In this document: positions 1 to 9,413 of the stretch, piece by piece
How positions within the stretch are numbered: the stretch's first letter is position 1
Layout of the letters: each line of letters starts with the position of its first letter
Assembly (NCBI RefSeq): GCF_009882985.1
Contig: NZ_WTUZ01000021.1
Location: 171,510 to 235,509 of the forward strand
From: Paenibacillus silvestris
Lineage (GTDB): Bacteria > Bacillota > Bacilli > Paenibacillales > NBRC-103111
Reading direction: 5' to 3'
DNA length: 64,000 nucleotides
Notes under the pieces: generated by a model
Told to the model about the DNA's origin: nothing
Seen by the model: only the letters and a program-made list of their open reading frames with translations
Databases searched by the model: none
Position numbers and translations under genes: made by a program

Positions 1-287
1 GCACCAGTGACCTGTAACCGCTCTCATTTGTGGATGGAAATAATTTGAATTAACATAATCTGTCGTATCTGCAAAAGCGTAATACTGTCTTAAATCATAC
101 TATCAATTGCAATGGATCCAGGCATCAGCTAATCTGCATCTTAGTCTAATTGCATATACCACAGAAATTGTAATTTACCGACATATCCTATTAGAAAAAG
201 TGAGTGAATCATAGAAAATACTTCCATTTAGAATGTATGTTTGGTATAGTAGAAATAGAAACACACGTTCGATTTCGGGGTGGGAAT

Positions 288-995
288 ATGGAACAGCAAT
301 ATATGGATATGAGTTCATACACATTTCGTACGGAAGATGAATGTGAGGAGTACTTATTGAAGATGCGTTGGGCAAATGGGTTTTGTTGTCCGCGTTGTGA
401 TCATAATGAGGCTTTCCAGATTCGAACTCGTAAATTGTTCGAATGCAAAGAGTGTAGAATGCAGGTTTCTTTAACCGCGGGGACAATCATGCACAAATCG
501 AAGCTCCCTTTATTACTGTGGTTTCAAGCCATTCAATTTCTAATTAAAGAGGAAGTAGAGTGTACAGCAAGCGCACTATCCCATGCTCTTGAAATTAATT
601 ATAGAAGCGCACAATTATTGTTGAAGAAAATTCAATTTGCATACGAGTATACTCAAAATAGAACTAAATTACTTAATAAACCTGAGATTTCCACCCCTGA
701 TTCACAAAAACCTGATAAAACTCTGCCTCCTGAAGACTCTCACCAATGTGAACAAACTCAAAAGAAATCTTTGACTTGGGATCTACAATTGTATCTTGAA
801 TCTAAATTAAACAGACTTAACACTAAGTTAACGATATATAATAGGGGTTTAAGCAATCCTCTATTAATTAGTTATATCAAAGATCAGTTCAATGGTAGGC
901 ATTATTCTGTTAACTTTTTTATTAAGTGGATCAAAATGGCGATATCTACTTATTTTTATCCTACATTTCTGAAATGTTTTCATATTCCTGAGTAA
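288..995 (+). CDS. IS1595-type zinc-ribbon protein lacking the transposase catalytic domain
   Basis: A 235-residue protein. Its first ~75 residues look like the N-terminal region of IS1595-family transposases: a zinc ribbon built from two Cys-x2-Cys pairs (CPRC and CKEC) followed by the conserved TAGTIMHKSKLPLLLWFQAI stretch. A helical segment follows, then a polar Pro/Ser/Thr/Lys linker and a Tyr/Phe-rich tail. The DDE nuclease domain that should follow is absent. The ATG at 288 was chosen over the upstream in-frame codon at 204 because a GGGGTGGG stretch lies just before it. The gene is more AT-rich than its neighbours. No terminal inverted repeats were seen. The 287 bases upstream show nothing recognisable. 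It may be a decayed transposase or a domesticated DNA-binding protein. Confidence 0.65.
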   Translation: MEQQYMDMSSYTFRTEDECEEYLLKMRWANGFCCPRCDHNEAFQIRTRKLFECKECRMQVSLTAGTIMHKSKLPLLLWFQAIQFLIKEEVECTASALSHALEINYRSAQLLLKKIQFAYEYTQNRTKLLNKPEISTPDSQKPDKTLPPEDSHQCEQTQKKSLTWDLQLYLESKLNRLNTKLTIYNRGLSNPLLISYIKDQFNGRHYSVNFFIKWIKMAISTYFYPTFLKCFHIPE

Positions 996-1092
996 GGATT
1001 CCTACGATTTGACCCCAATCTGTTTTTCAGGCATGATGGTACAGTAACATGTTCAGTAATTCAGTAAATTTTGATTGAGGGAGAGAGATGCT

Positions 1093-1341
1093 ATGAAAAG
1101 GACGCTGCAAGCTCCTATTCATTTCTATCGAAAATTTATTTCGCCACTAAAGCCGCCAACCTGCCGATTCTATCCCACATGTTCTCAGTATGCACTAGAA
1201 GCTATTGAAGTCCATGGTCCCTTGAAAGGGTCTTGGCTATCTATGAAGCGGATTTGTAAATGCCATCCATTTCATCCAGGTGGAATTGATCATGTGCCAC
1301 CGCCGGCGGATAAATTAGTTCATAACGATCAGTCAGCTTGA
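1093..1341 (+). CDS. yidD: Membrane protein insertion efficiency factor YidD
   Basis: An 82-residue protein of the YidD family (about 70-85 residues), thought to assist YidC/Oxa1-dependent insertion of proteins at the inner face of the membrane. The family core is clear: the amphipathic start with FYRKFISP, the three-cysteine motif [11 protein letters not shown], and the C-terminal CHPFHPGG. The start is placed at ATG 1093, eight bases after AGGGAG, rather than TTG 1075. The C-terminus is short. It stands alone, and the promoter of the metG leader begins at its stop codon. Confidence 0.93.
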   Translation: MKRTLQAPIHFYRKFISPLKPPTCRFYPTCSQYALEAIEVHGPLKGSWLSMKRICKCHPFHPGGIDHVPPPADKLVHNDQSA

Positions 1342-1367
1342 CAGGTGGCTCTTTTTTTCGATATATT
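1338..1367 (+). promoter_or_regulatory. Candidate sigma-A promoter of the metG T-box leader
   Basis: TTGACA at 1338-1343 is followed after 18 bases by TATATT at 1362-1367. The perfect -35 overlaps the end of yidD. Transcription would start near 1375, just before the T-box leader. Confidence 0.5.
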
Positions 1368-1384
1368 TGCCTTATGATGTTATA

Positions 1385-1680
1385 TATGGATTCGATGAAC
1401 GGATAAGTACAAACGGAGGCCTATGAACAGAGAGCCGGGGAAGGTGAAAGCCGGTATAGGAATAAGTTTGGAAGATGGTCCCGGAGAATAAGCCTTCGAG
1501 CGGCTCAGGCTGCGTATTAGAGTGATAATACGCGTGAATGGGAGTAAGCTGGCTTCGTGTCCCAGCGTTAATGGGCAAGTCGTTATAGACTTACTGAGCC
1601 CCGGGCTTGTGAAAGGCGGGGGAAACTGGGTGGTACCGCGTGAGTTCAGCTCTCGTCCCAAGATGGATGAGGGTTTTTTG
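1385..1680 (+). promoter_or_regulatory. T-box riboswitch leader controlling metG
   Basis: The hallmark T-box sequence GGGTGGTACCGCG is at 1628-1640. The Stem I apical region is recognisable around 1430-1455 (AGAGAGCCGG and GGTGAAAG). ATG at 1475-1477 on the 3' side of Stem I is a plausible methionine specifier codon, which fits the downstream methionyl-tRNA synthetase. T-box leaders sense uncharged tRNA through the specifier and the T-box/acceptor end and then prevent termination. The specifier assignment is an inference from position; the T-box itself is unambiguous. Confidence 0.92.
1650..1679 (+). terminator. T-box leader intrinsic terminator
   Basis: CTCTCGTCC (1650-1658) pairs with GGATGAGGG (1665-1673), including G-U pairs, and is followed by six T. 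It competes with the antiterminator formed by the T-box sequence. Confidence 0.85.
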
Positions 1681-1700
1681 TGTTTTCTACTTTTAGCTAG

Positions 1701-3713
<2,013 letters not shown>

Positions 3714-3721
3714 TCAAGGCC

Positions 3722-3763
3722 ACAGCCTTTCCCTATTTTTTCATAGGGCAAGGCTGTTTTTTT
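3722..3763 (+). terminator. Intrinsic terminator after metG
   Basis: ACAGCCTT..CCCTAT pairs with ATAGGG..AAGGCTGT across 3722-3757, followed by a seven-T run. Confidence 0.9.
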
Positions 3764-3824
3764 ATCGTATGGGGGTTCATATAAGTGGGGTACTCTAAGG
3801 GAAACTAACCACGGAGTGATAAAG

Positions 3825-4226
3825 ATGAGAGCGAGATATTTGTTGAAGTTAATCTGCATTTCGGTGATGGTTCTTGTTTTAACATCTTGTTCTATTTTCG
3901 GCGGAGGTTCAGACAAAAAGAAAGAGGAAGAGAAAGCTAAGAAAGAGTCTAAATCCAAGGCATCGAGCGCGAAAAAAGAAGATGATAGTATTATTAATCA
4001 GGAGTTAAAAAAACAATATCAGATGTACAATGAGATTATTCAATATAAGGTGAAGCAAGAGAATAAACTGTTCAAGCAATCGGAAGAGCGATATAAGAAA
4101 TTGAAAGAGCAAAGTGACAAAGCATCAGGTTCCAAGTCTGAAGAGGGAGCCGATAAAGAAGATAAGAGTTCATCTAAAGATGATTCTGACAGTTCAAAAA
4201 AGAAAGAAGATCAAAATAAGCAGTAA
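3825..4226 (+). CDS. Lysine/serine-rich lipoprotein, function unknown
   Basis: A 133-residue exported lipoprotein. Residues 1-22 form a signal peptide ending in the lipobox LTSC, so the mature protein should be lipid-anchored outside the membrane. The mature part is highly charged: a Lys/Glu/Ser-rich stretch, a central segment with coiled-coil character (LKKQYQMYNEIIQYKVKQEN), and a second low-complexity Lys/Ser/Asp tail. ATG 3825 is preferred over GTG 3816 because CGGAG lies eight bases before it. Terminators flank it, so it is probably monocistronic. No family was recognised. Confidence 0.8.
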   Translation: MRARYLLKLICISVMVLVLTSCSIFGGGSDKKKEEEKAKKESKSKASSAKKEDDSIINQELKKQYQMYNEIIQYKVKQENKLFKQSEERYKKLKEQSDKASGSKSEEGADKEDKSSSKDDSDSSKKKEDQNKQ

Positions 4227-4241
4227 TTGAATTAAGGCCAT

Positions 4242-4273
4242 GCTGTGACAATTCACAGCGGGTCTTTTTATTT
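4242..4273 (+). terminator. Intrinsic terminator after the lipoprotein gene
   Basis: GCTGTG (4242-4247) and CACAGC (4254-4259) form a hairpin with a six-base loop, followed by a T-rich tract. Confidence 0.7.
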
Positions 4274-4288
4274 TGCCCATAAGATGTA

Positions 4289-4317
4289 TTGACTTCAAGT
4301 AGGGGGACTCGTATAAT
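4289..4317 (+). promoter_or_regulatory. Sigma-A promoter of the znuA-znuC-znuB-ccdA operon
   Basis: TTGACT at 4289-4294 and TATAAT at 4312-4317 are separated by exactly 17 bases, a near-consensus vegetative promoter. Confidence 0.85.
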
Positions 4318-4325
4318 CAATTCGT

Positions 4326-4346
4326 TAATAAAAATTATTACGATTT
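4326..4346 (+). promoter_or_regulatory. Candidate Zur operator downstream of the znuA promoter
   Basis: The right half ATTACGATTT (4337-4346) matches the B. subtilis Zur-box half-site perfectly. The left half (4326-4335) matches 6 of 10 positions in the expected spacing. Its position, 9-29 bases after the -10 box, would let a bound repressor block transcription. That the regulator is Zur is inferred from the motif. Confidence 0.5.
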
Positions 4347-4369
4347 AGAACATGGGTGGAGTGATTATA

Positions 4370-5290
4370 ATGATACGTTCGAAATGGTTCATGTCCATAA
4401 CCGTCATGGTTATTTTAACTGTTATATTGGCTGGATGCGGTACTGCTGCAAGTTCAAAAGCTAAGCTTGTTCAAGGGAAGGTTAATGTAGTAACTAGCTT
4501 TTATCCCTTATATGAGTTTACAAAAGCAATTGGCGGAGAATATGTGAATGCAATTAACTTGGTTCCAGCTGGTGTTGAACCCCATGATTGGTCGCCGAAG
4601 AGCAGAGACATCAAAAATATGTCGCAAGCTGAGGTTTTCGTCTATCAGGGGGCTGGATTTGAGGGATGGGTGAAAGATTTTCTAGGAAGTCTATCACCAG
4701 ATTCAACTTTAAAAGTAGTAGAAGCTAGTAATGGGGCAGCTTTAATCAAAACTTCCGAAAATAAAGAGGAATTCGACCCTCATGCATGGCTTAGCCCGTT
4801 AAATGCTGTGAAAATGGCTAATAATATTAAAACGGCGCTCATTAGCGCAGATCCAGCACATAAAGATGCATACGAGCAAAATTATGCGAACTATGCTGCG
4901 AAATTAACTGATTTAGATGCTCGATATAAAAAAGAGCTGGGGCAAACTTCGAAGAAAGAAATCGCCGTTTCTCACCAGGCTTTTGCTTATTTATGCAGAG
5001 ACTATGGCTTGACGGAATTGTCTATCATGGGACTGTCGCCTGACGCTGAGCCTACCGCTCAAGATCTTAAGAATATGAATGAATACATCAAAGTGCATAA
5101 CTTGAAATATATATTCTTTGAAGAGCTTGTATCCGATAAGTTGGCAAAGACGTTAGCCAAGGATGCTAATGTAGAAACAATGGTATTGAATCCGCTTGAA
5201 GGCTTAACGGAAGAGCAAGCTAATGCTGGCGAGGACTATATTTCGATTATGGACAAAAATTTGAAAAATTTAGTGACTGCCTTACAATAG
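4370..5290 (+). CDS. znuA: Metal ABC transporter substrate-binding lipoprotein (ZnuA/AdcA type)
   Basis: A 306-residue cluster A-I solute-binding protein that captures Zn2+ or Mn2+ outside the cell and delivers it to the membrane permease. A signal peptide ends in lipobox LAGC. Likely metal-ligand histidines lie in GVEPHDWSP, FDPHAWLSP and VSHQAFAY. The His-rich loop common in zinc-specific ZnuA proteins is missing. ATG 4370 follows GGTGGAG by eight bases and is preferred over ATG 4352. It heads an operon with znuC, znuB and ccdA. The Zur-like operator favours zinc; manganese cannot be excluded. Confidence 0.9.
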   Translation: MIRSKWFMSITVMVILTVILAGCGTAASSKAKLVQGKVNVVTSFYPLYEFTKAIGGEYVNAINLVPAGVEPHDWSPKSRDIKNMSQAEVFVYQGAGFEGWVKDFLGSLSPDSTLKVVEASNGAALIKTSENKEEFDPHAWLSPLNAVKMANNIKTALISADPAHKDAYEQNYANYAAKLTDLDARYKKELGQTSKKEIAVSHQAFAYLCRDYGLTELSIMGLSPDAEPTAQDLKNMNEYIKVHNLKYIFFEELVSDKLAKTLAKDANVETMVLNPLEGLTEEQANAGEDYISIMDKNLKNLVTALQ

Positions 5291-5324
5291 AAGGGTAGTT
5301 CATTACGAGTCAGGGGTTATAAAA

Positions 5325-6104
5325 ATGGAGATAAGCCATAAAGATTTCTGTCACAAAAGTATCGTGTCTATTGATGAGGTTTCCTTTTCTTATGAACATA
5401 AAAAGGTCATTGATAAGCTTCGTTTTAACGTGCTTGAACGAGATTTTGTTGGTGTTATTGGCTCTAATGGCGCCGGCAAAACAACTCTGCTCAAAATGCT
5501 TGTAGGGCTACTTAAGCCTACAAGCGGGGAGATCAGGTTGTTTGATAGTCCGCTAAGCCAGTTCAAGGACTGGGAACGCATTGGCTATGTTCCGCAAAAA
5601 AATGCTTTCAATCCGTTATTCCCGGCTACTGTGCGAGAAATTGTTTTGTCAGGGATGTACTCGAAGAAGCGGATCTATCGCAGGTTATCCAAAGCTGACC
5701 TGCAAAAAGCGGAAGACGCGATGCTTGCAATGCGCATCGAAGACTTAGCTGACCGCAAGATCGGCCAGCTGTCAGGCGGACAACAGCAGCGCGCTTTCCT
5801 CGCGCGCGCGATTGTGAACAATCCCGAGCTGCTCATATTGGATGAGCCTACGGTTGGGATTGATGCTGAGTCGCAGCTCGGATTTTTCCGGATGATCCGT
5901 CACATGCACCAGCATCATCATATGACGTTCATCATGGTGTCCCACGACATGGACATGATGCAGTCTTATTTAGGTACAGAGCCGCAGCAAGTTAGCGGCG
6001 GCATAAAGTTTCATGTGAAGCATACCCATGATCCCGAGGATTGCCGAGAAACGAATTTGACACATTCGATCGGCCAGATTCGCGAGATGATCGGAGTTCA
6101 GTAA
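5325..6104 (+). CDS. znuC: Metal ABC transporter ATP-binding protein
   Basis: A 259-residue ABC ATPase that powers the ZnuB permease at the cytoplasmic membrane face. It has Walker A (GSNGAGKTT, about residue 46), signature LSGGQQQRA (about 150), Walker B LLILDEPT (about 169) and the H-loop VSHDMD (about 205). It has a histidine cluster near residue 192 (HMHQHHH) and a C-terminal extension of about 35 residues with a further HVKHTH motif, longer than usual for this family. It lies 34 bases after znuA, and its own ribosome site is weak. Confidence 0.92.
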   Translation: MEISHKDFCHKSIVSIDEVSFSYEHKKVIDKLRFNVLERDFVGVIGSNGAGKTTLLKMLVGLLKPTSGEIRLFDSPLSQFKDWERIGYVPQKNAFNPLFPATVREIVLSGMYSKKRIYRRLSKADLQKAEDAMLAMRIEDLADRKIGQLSGGQQQRAFLARAIVNNPELLILDEPTVGIDAESQLGFFRMIRHMHQHHHMTFIMVSHDMDMMQSYLGTEPQQVSGGIKFHVKHTHDPEDCRETNLTHSIGQIREMIGVQ

Positions 6105-6116
6105 GGAGCGGGCATT

Positions 6117-6917
6117 TTGGACATATTCTCGGAGTATTTTTTTCAACGCGCTTTAATTGGCGGTATATTGATTGGCCTGACAGCGCCATTAATGGGCGTT
6201 TTTCTTGTCCTTCGGCGATTGTCGATGATCGGGGATACACTCGCCCACGTTTCTATTGCTGGGGTCGCCCTTGGATTTCTCATTAACGTGTACCCGCTCG
6301 GTGTAGGGCTTGTCTTTGCCTTGTTAGCATCGTTCGCCATTGAACGTCTGCGCAAAGCCTACAAAACGTATGCAGAGCTCTCTATCGCCATCATTATGTC
6401 TGGCGGCGTAGCGCTGGCTACGATTCTTTTTACGCTGGGCAAAGGCTTTAATATGAATGTTATGAGTTATTTATTCGGAAGCATCTATACACTGGATCGC
6501 CAGGATCTATGGGTTGTTCTCGGTGTATCCGTTCTTGTTGTCGGGGTTATTGCGGTTCATTTTAAAGAGTTCTTTCTCATGTTTTTCGATGAGGATGCAG
6601 CTAGCGTAAGTGGACTTCCACTTAAATATTATAATATGATGATTACGATGCTTACTGCACTCGTTATTTCGGTTGCTATCAAGATTGTAGGTGCACTGCT
6701 TGTTTCTTCGTTGTTGACGATTCCAGTCGCATGTAGTTTGCTAATCGCAAGAAGCTTCAAACACTCCGTCATTTTGGCCGTTATTTTTTCAGAAATTGCG
6801 GTTGTCATTGGGCTGGTTGTTGCAGGCGTTTGGGATCTCGCTCCAGGTGGGACTGTTGTGCTTACACTCATTGCCATGCTGATCGGGATCATTTTAAAAA
6901 GAGGATTGAGGATTTAA
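6117..6917 (+). CDS. znuB: Metal ABC transporter permease
   Basis: A 266-residue integral membrane protein of the ABC-3 (ZnuB/MntB) permease family with about eight hydrophobic segments. The family motif LRRLSMIGDTLAHVSIAGVA near residue 35 is intact. It starts at a TTG eight bases after AAGGAG and 12 bases downstream of znuC, so the two are translated from one transcript and assemble as a dimeric permease. Confidence 0.93.
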   Translation: MDIFSEYFFQRALIGGILIGLTAPLMGVFLVLRRLSMIGDTLAHVSIAGVALGFLINVYPLGVGLVFALLASFAIERLRKAYKTYAELSIAIIMSGGVALATILFTLGKGFNMNVMSYLFGSIYTLDRQDLWVVLGVSVLVVGVIAVHFKEFFLMFFDEDAASVSGLPLKYYNMMITMLTALVISVAIKIVGALLVSSLLTIPVACSLLIARSFKHSVILAVIFSEIAVVIGLVVAGVWDLAPGGTVVLTLIAMLIGIILKRGLRI

Positions 6918-6918
6918 C

Positions 6919-7632
6919 ATGGACTCTGTTAATTTATGGATTGCTTTATGGGCGGGGATTGCATCCTTCATTTCGCCTTGCTGTTTGCCATTATATCCTT
7001 CTTATCTTTCCTACATAACAGGAATCTCCGTAAGTGAATTAAAATCCGGTGAGACATCTTCCCAGGTGCGCAGGCAAACAATGCTGCATACGTTAAGTTT
7101 TATCGTTGGATTTTCAATCATTTTTTATGCGTTAGGCTTAACGGCAGGATTTTTGGGGAATTTCTTCATTGATTATCGTGATTTGCTTCGGCAAATTGCT
7201 GCGTTGTTGATATTTATCATGGGTTTATTCCTTCTTGGTGTTTTCCAACCACAGTGGTTAATGAGAGAACGCAAGCTGCAGATTAAGTTTCGTCCCGCGG
7301 GATATATCGGCTCAGTGCTGGTGGGGATGGGATTTGCTGCTGGATGGTCTCCTTGTGTAGGACCAATCTTATCGGCAATTCTTGCTCTGGCTACAACGGA
7401 GCCTGGCACATGGTTTCAGTTAACGACTGCCTACTCGTTAGGTTTTGCGATTCCGTTTTTTGTACTCTCCTTTTTCATTGGCTCCACCAAATGGATTCTG
7501 CGTTATTCCAACCTGATTATGAAAATTGGAGGGGGTTTAATGGTTGTGATTGCGGTTTTACTTTATACAGGTAAAATGACGCAGATCACACTTTGGTTAA
7601 ACACCATAACCCCGGATTGGCTGAAGTTTTAA
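6919..7632 (+). CDS. ccdA: Cytochrome c biogenesis / thiol-redox membrane protein CcdA
   Basis: A 237-residue polytopic protein of the DsbD-beta/CcdA family, which passes reducing electrons across the membrane to extracytoplasmic thioredoxin-like proteins. About six membrane segments are visible. The two conserved cysteine motifs are present: SPCCLPLYPSYLSY (Cys21/22) and GWSPCVGPI (Cys146). Its ATG is one base after the znuB stop, suggesting translational coupling to the metal transporter. No ResA-like or cytochrome gene is nearby. Confidence 0.9.
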   Translation: MDSVNLWIALWAGIASFISPCCLPLYPSYLSYITGISVSELKSGETSSQVRRQTMLHTLSFIVGFSIIFYALGLTAGFLGNFFIDYRDLLRQIAALLIFIMGLFLLGVFQPQWLMRERKLQIKFRPAGYIGSVLVGMGFAAGWSPCVGPILSAILALATTEPGTWFQLTTAYSLGFAIPFFVLSFFIGSTKWILRYSNLIMKIGGGLMVVIAVLLYTGKMTQITLWLNTITPDWLKF

Positions 7633-7650
7633 CAATGAATGAGCAATTAG

Positions 7651-8712
7651 TTAAGTGAAATACTCAATTTTGGCTTGAGGGAATTTATCAAAGATTTGTT
7701 CTGTGATAAATTCCCTTAAGGCGTTTGCTTGTTCATCTGGATATACGTATTTACCTTGTCCCCAACGGCCCCATTTGTATTTTCGTTTTTCTTCGTCCAT
7801 TTCTAGTTTCGTTTTCGGATATCTTTTTTCGATGACGTTTTTGGCCGTTCTTGTGAACCGGTGTTGAATCATTTCAAAGGTTAAATCTAGCGTTGCTTCG
7901 GGTGGAAGCTCTTTATGAAGCCGTTCCAATAGTGTGGCATAACCCTCTTCCCAGCCGTCGTGCCAAATGATGGGGGCAATGATAAAACCTAGCGGATATC
8001 CAGCTTGGGCCACCTTACCAGCAGCTTCAATTCTTTCGTGAAATTTGGAAGTACCTGGTTCAAAATTTTTAATCACATAATCCGCGTTCACACTAAAGCG
8101 AAATCGAGTATGTTTATTGTGTTTGGCATCTAGAAGCGGCTCAACATGATGGTATTTCGTTACAAACCGCAGTCGCCCGTGCTCCTGCTGTCCCATGAAT
8201 TCGATGAGCTGTTTTAAGGAGCCAGAGATATGCTCCAAACCAACAGGATCTGAGGTACAGGCAGCTTCAAAACGGGTGATTTCGGGTACTCGTTCATCAA
8301 TATATTTTTGAGCGGCGCCTAGAATATCATCCATATTGACGTAAACACGAATGTAGGGCTTTGCCCCTAAAGTGGTTTGGAGATAGCAGTAGTGGCAGTG
8401 CCCCATACAGCCTGTAGCGATAGGAATCGCATATTCGGCAGATGGTTTTGAAGTGTCGAATTTAAGTGTCTTGCGAATGCCGACGACCAATGTTCTTTTG
8501 GCTATGCGGTATTTTTCAAGTTCGGTATCACCAGGAAGATCGCGTATTTGATTATGTGACGTTGTCATCTGAATCTCTAACCCTTGCTGCTTAGCCCATT
8601 CATAGATCTGCTGACCCTTGGTATAATTCATCGCGTCAGGCTCAAAATAAACAAGCTCTGGCACGAAAACGGTTGTGCTAGGTACAGGTCTAGTAAGTAT
8701 TTCTGTAGACAT
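7651..8712 (-). CDS. splB: Spore photoproduct lyase
   Basis: A 353-residue radical-SAM enzyme that directly reverses the UV lesion 5-thyminyl-5,6-dihydrothymine during spore germination. The [4Fe-4S] motif Cys-x3-Cys-x2-Cys is at residues 102, 106 and 109 (GCMGHCHYC). The conserved catalytic cysteine is Cys152 (EAACTSDPV). AAAGGAGA precedes the ATG at 8712. It is convergent with ccdA and divergent from mntR. In B. subtilis the gene is made in the forespore; a clear sigma-G promoter could not be assigned here. Confidence 0.96.
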   Translation of the reverse strand: MSTEILTRPVPSTTVFVPELVYFEPDAMNYTKGQQIYEWAKQQGLEIQMTTSHNQIRDLPGDTELEKYRIAKRTLVVGIRKTLKFDTSKPSAEYAIPIATGCMGHCHYCYLQTTLGAKPYIRVYVNMDDILGAAQKYIDERVPEITRFEAACTSDPVGLEHISGSLKQLIEFMGQQEHGRLRFVTKYHHVEPLLDAKHNKHTRFRFSVNADYVIKNFEPGTSKFHERIEAAGKVAQAGYPLGFIIAPIIWHDGWEEGYATLLERLHKELPPEATLDLTFEMIQHRFTRTAKNVIEKRYPKTKLEMDEEKRKYKWGRWGQGKYVYPDEQANALREFITEQIFDKFPQAKIEYFT

Positions 8713-8797
8713 GGAAATCTCCTTTCAGCCATTCGGGATGAAGTTCGTTCCTGATAATTAGTGTGCCAATGTACAGAGTGGATGAACCATGGGATAT

Positions 8798-8827
8798 TTG
8801 ACCGCATCTAGGTTGATGGATTATGAT
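8798..8827 (+). promoter_or_regulatory. Sigma-A promoter of mntR
   Basis: TTGACC (8798-8803), an 18-base spacer and TATGAT (8822-8827) lie 49 bases before the mntR start. Confidence 0.65.
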
Positions 8828-8875
8828 AGGTAAGCAAGTGGCAGGAAATAAAGGAAAGCAGGGGGAAATAAAGCA

Positions 8876-9301
8876 ATGGCTACGCCTAGCATGGAAGACT
8901 ATCTGGAGAGAATATATAAACTCATAGACGAGAAAGGTTACGCTCGTGTCTCCGACATTGCTGAAGGGCTTGAAGTGCATCCCTCCTCCGTGACGAAAAT
9001 GATTCAAAAGCTGGATAAAGACAATTATCTGATCTATGAGAAGTACCGCGGACTTATGTTAACTCCAAAAGGTAAGAAAATGGGTAAGCGATTAGTTGAA
9101 CGTCATCAACTGCTCGAAAATTTCTTAACAATCATTGGTGTCCAAGAGGACAATATATATAAGGATGTTGAGGGAATTGAGCATCATCTAAGCTGGGATT
9201 CCATCACATGTATCGAGACTTTGGTCGAATATTTCCGCAGAGATCCAGGTAGGACAGATGAACTCTTGAATGTTCGTAAAGAAATAGAAGCTGATAATTA
9301 G
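8876..9301 (+). CDS. mntR: Manganese-responsive transcriptional regulator MntR
   Basis: A 141-residue DtxR-family repressor that binds Mn2+ and shuts off manganese uptake genes. All six metal ligands known from B. subtilis MntR fall at identical positions: Asp8, Glu11, His77, Glu99, Glu102 and His103. The N-terminal winged helix (residues 1-70) is followed by the dimerisation domain; there is no SH3-like third domain, as expected for MntR. Its nearness to the znu operon suggests, without proof, a link in metal regulation. Confidence 0.97.
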   Translation: MATPSMEDYLERIYKLIDEKGYARVSDIAEGLEVHPSSVTKMIQKLDKDNYLIYEKYRGLMLTPKGKKMGKRLVERHQLLENFLTIIGVQEDNIYKDVEGIEHHLSWDSITCIETLVEYFRRDPGRTDELLNVRKEIEADN

Positions 9302-9337
9302 GACAGAGGCCGCAACCCGCGGCGCTCTGTCTTTTTA
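9302..9337 (+). terminator. Intrinsic terminator after mntR
   Basis: GACAGAG (9302-9308) pairs with CTCTGTC (9325-9331), with an inner CCGC/GCGG helix, followed by TTTTT. Confidence 0.9.
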
Positions 9338-9413
9338 TTGTGCATAGAAACAAACTGCCCCCGCATACATAACAAAGTAAGCCCTTTTGTATGATTTGGG
9401 GGAGGGGTCTCAT

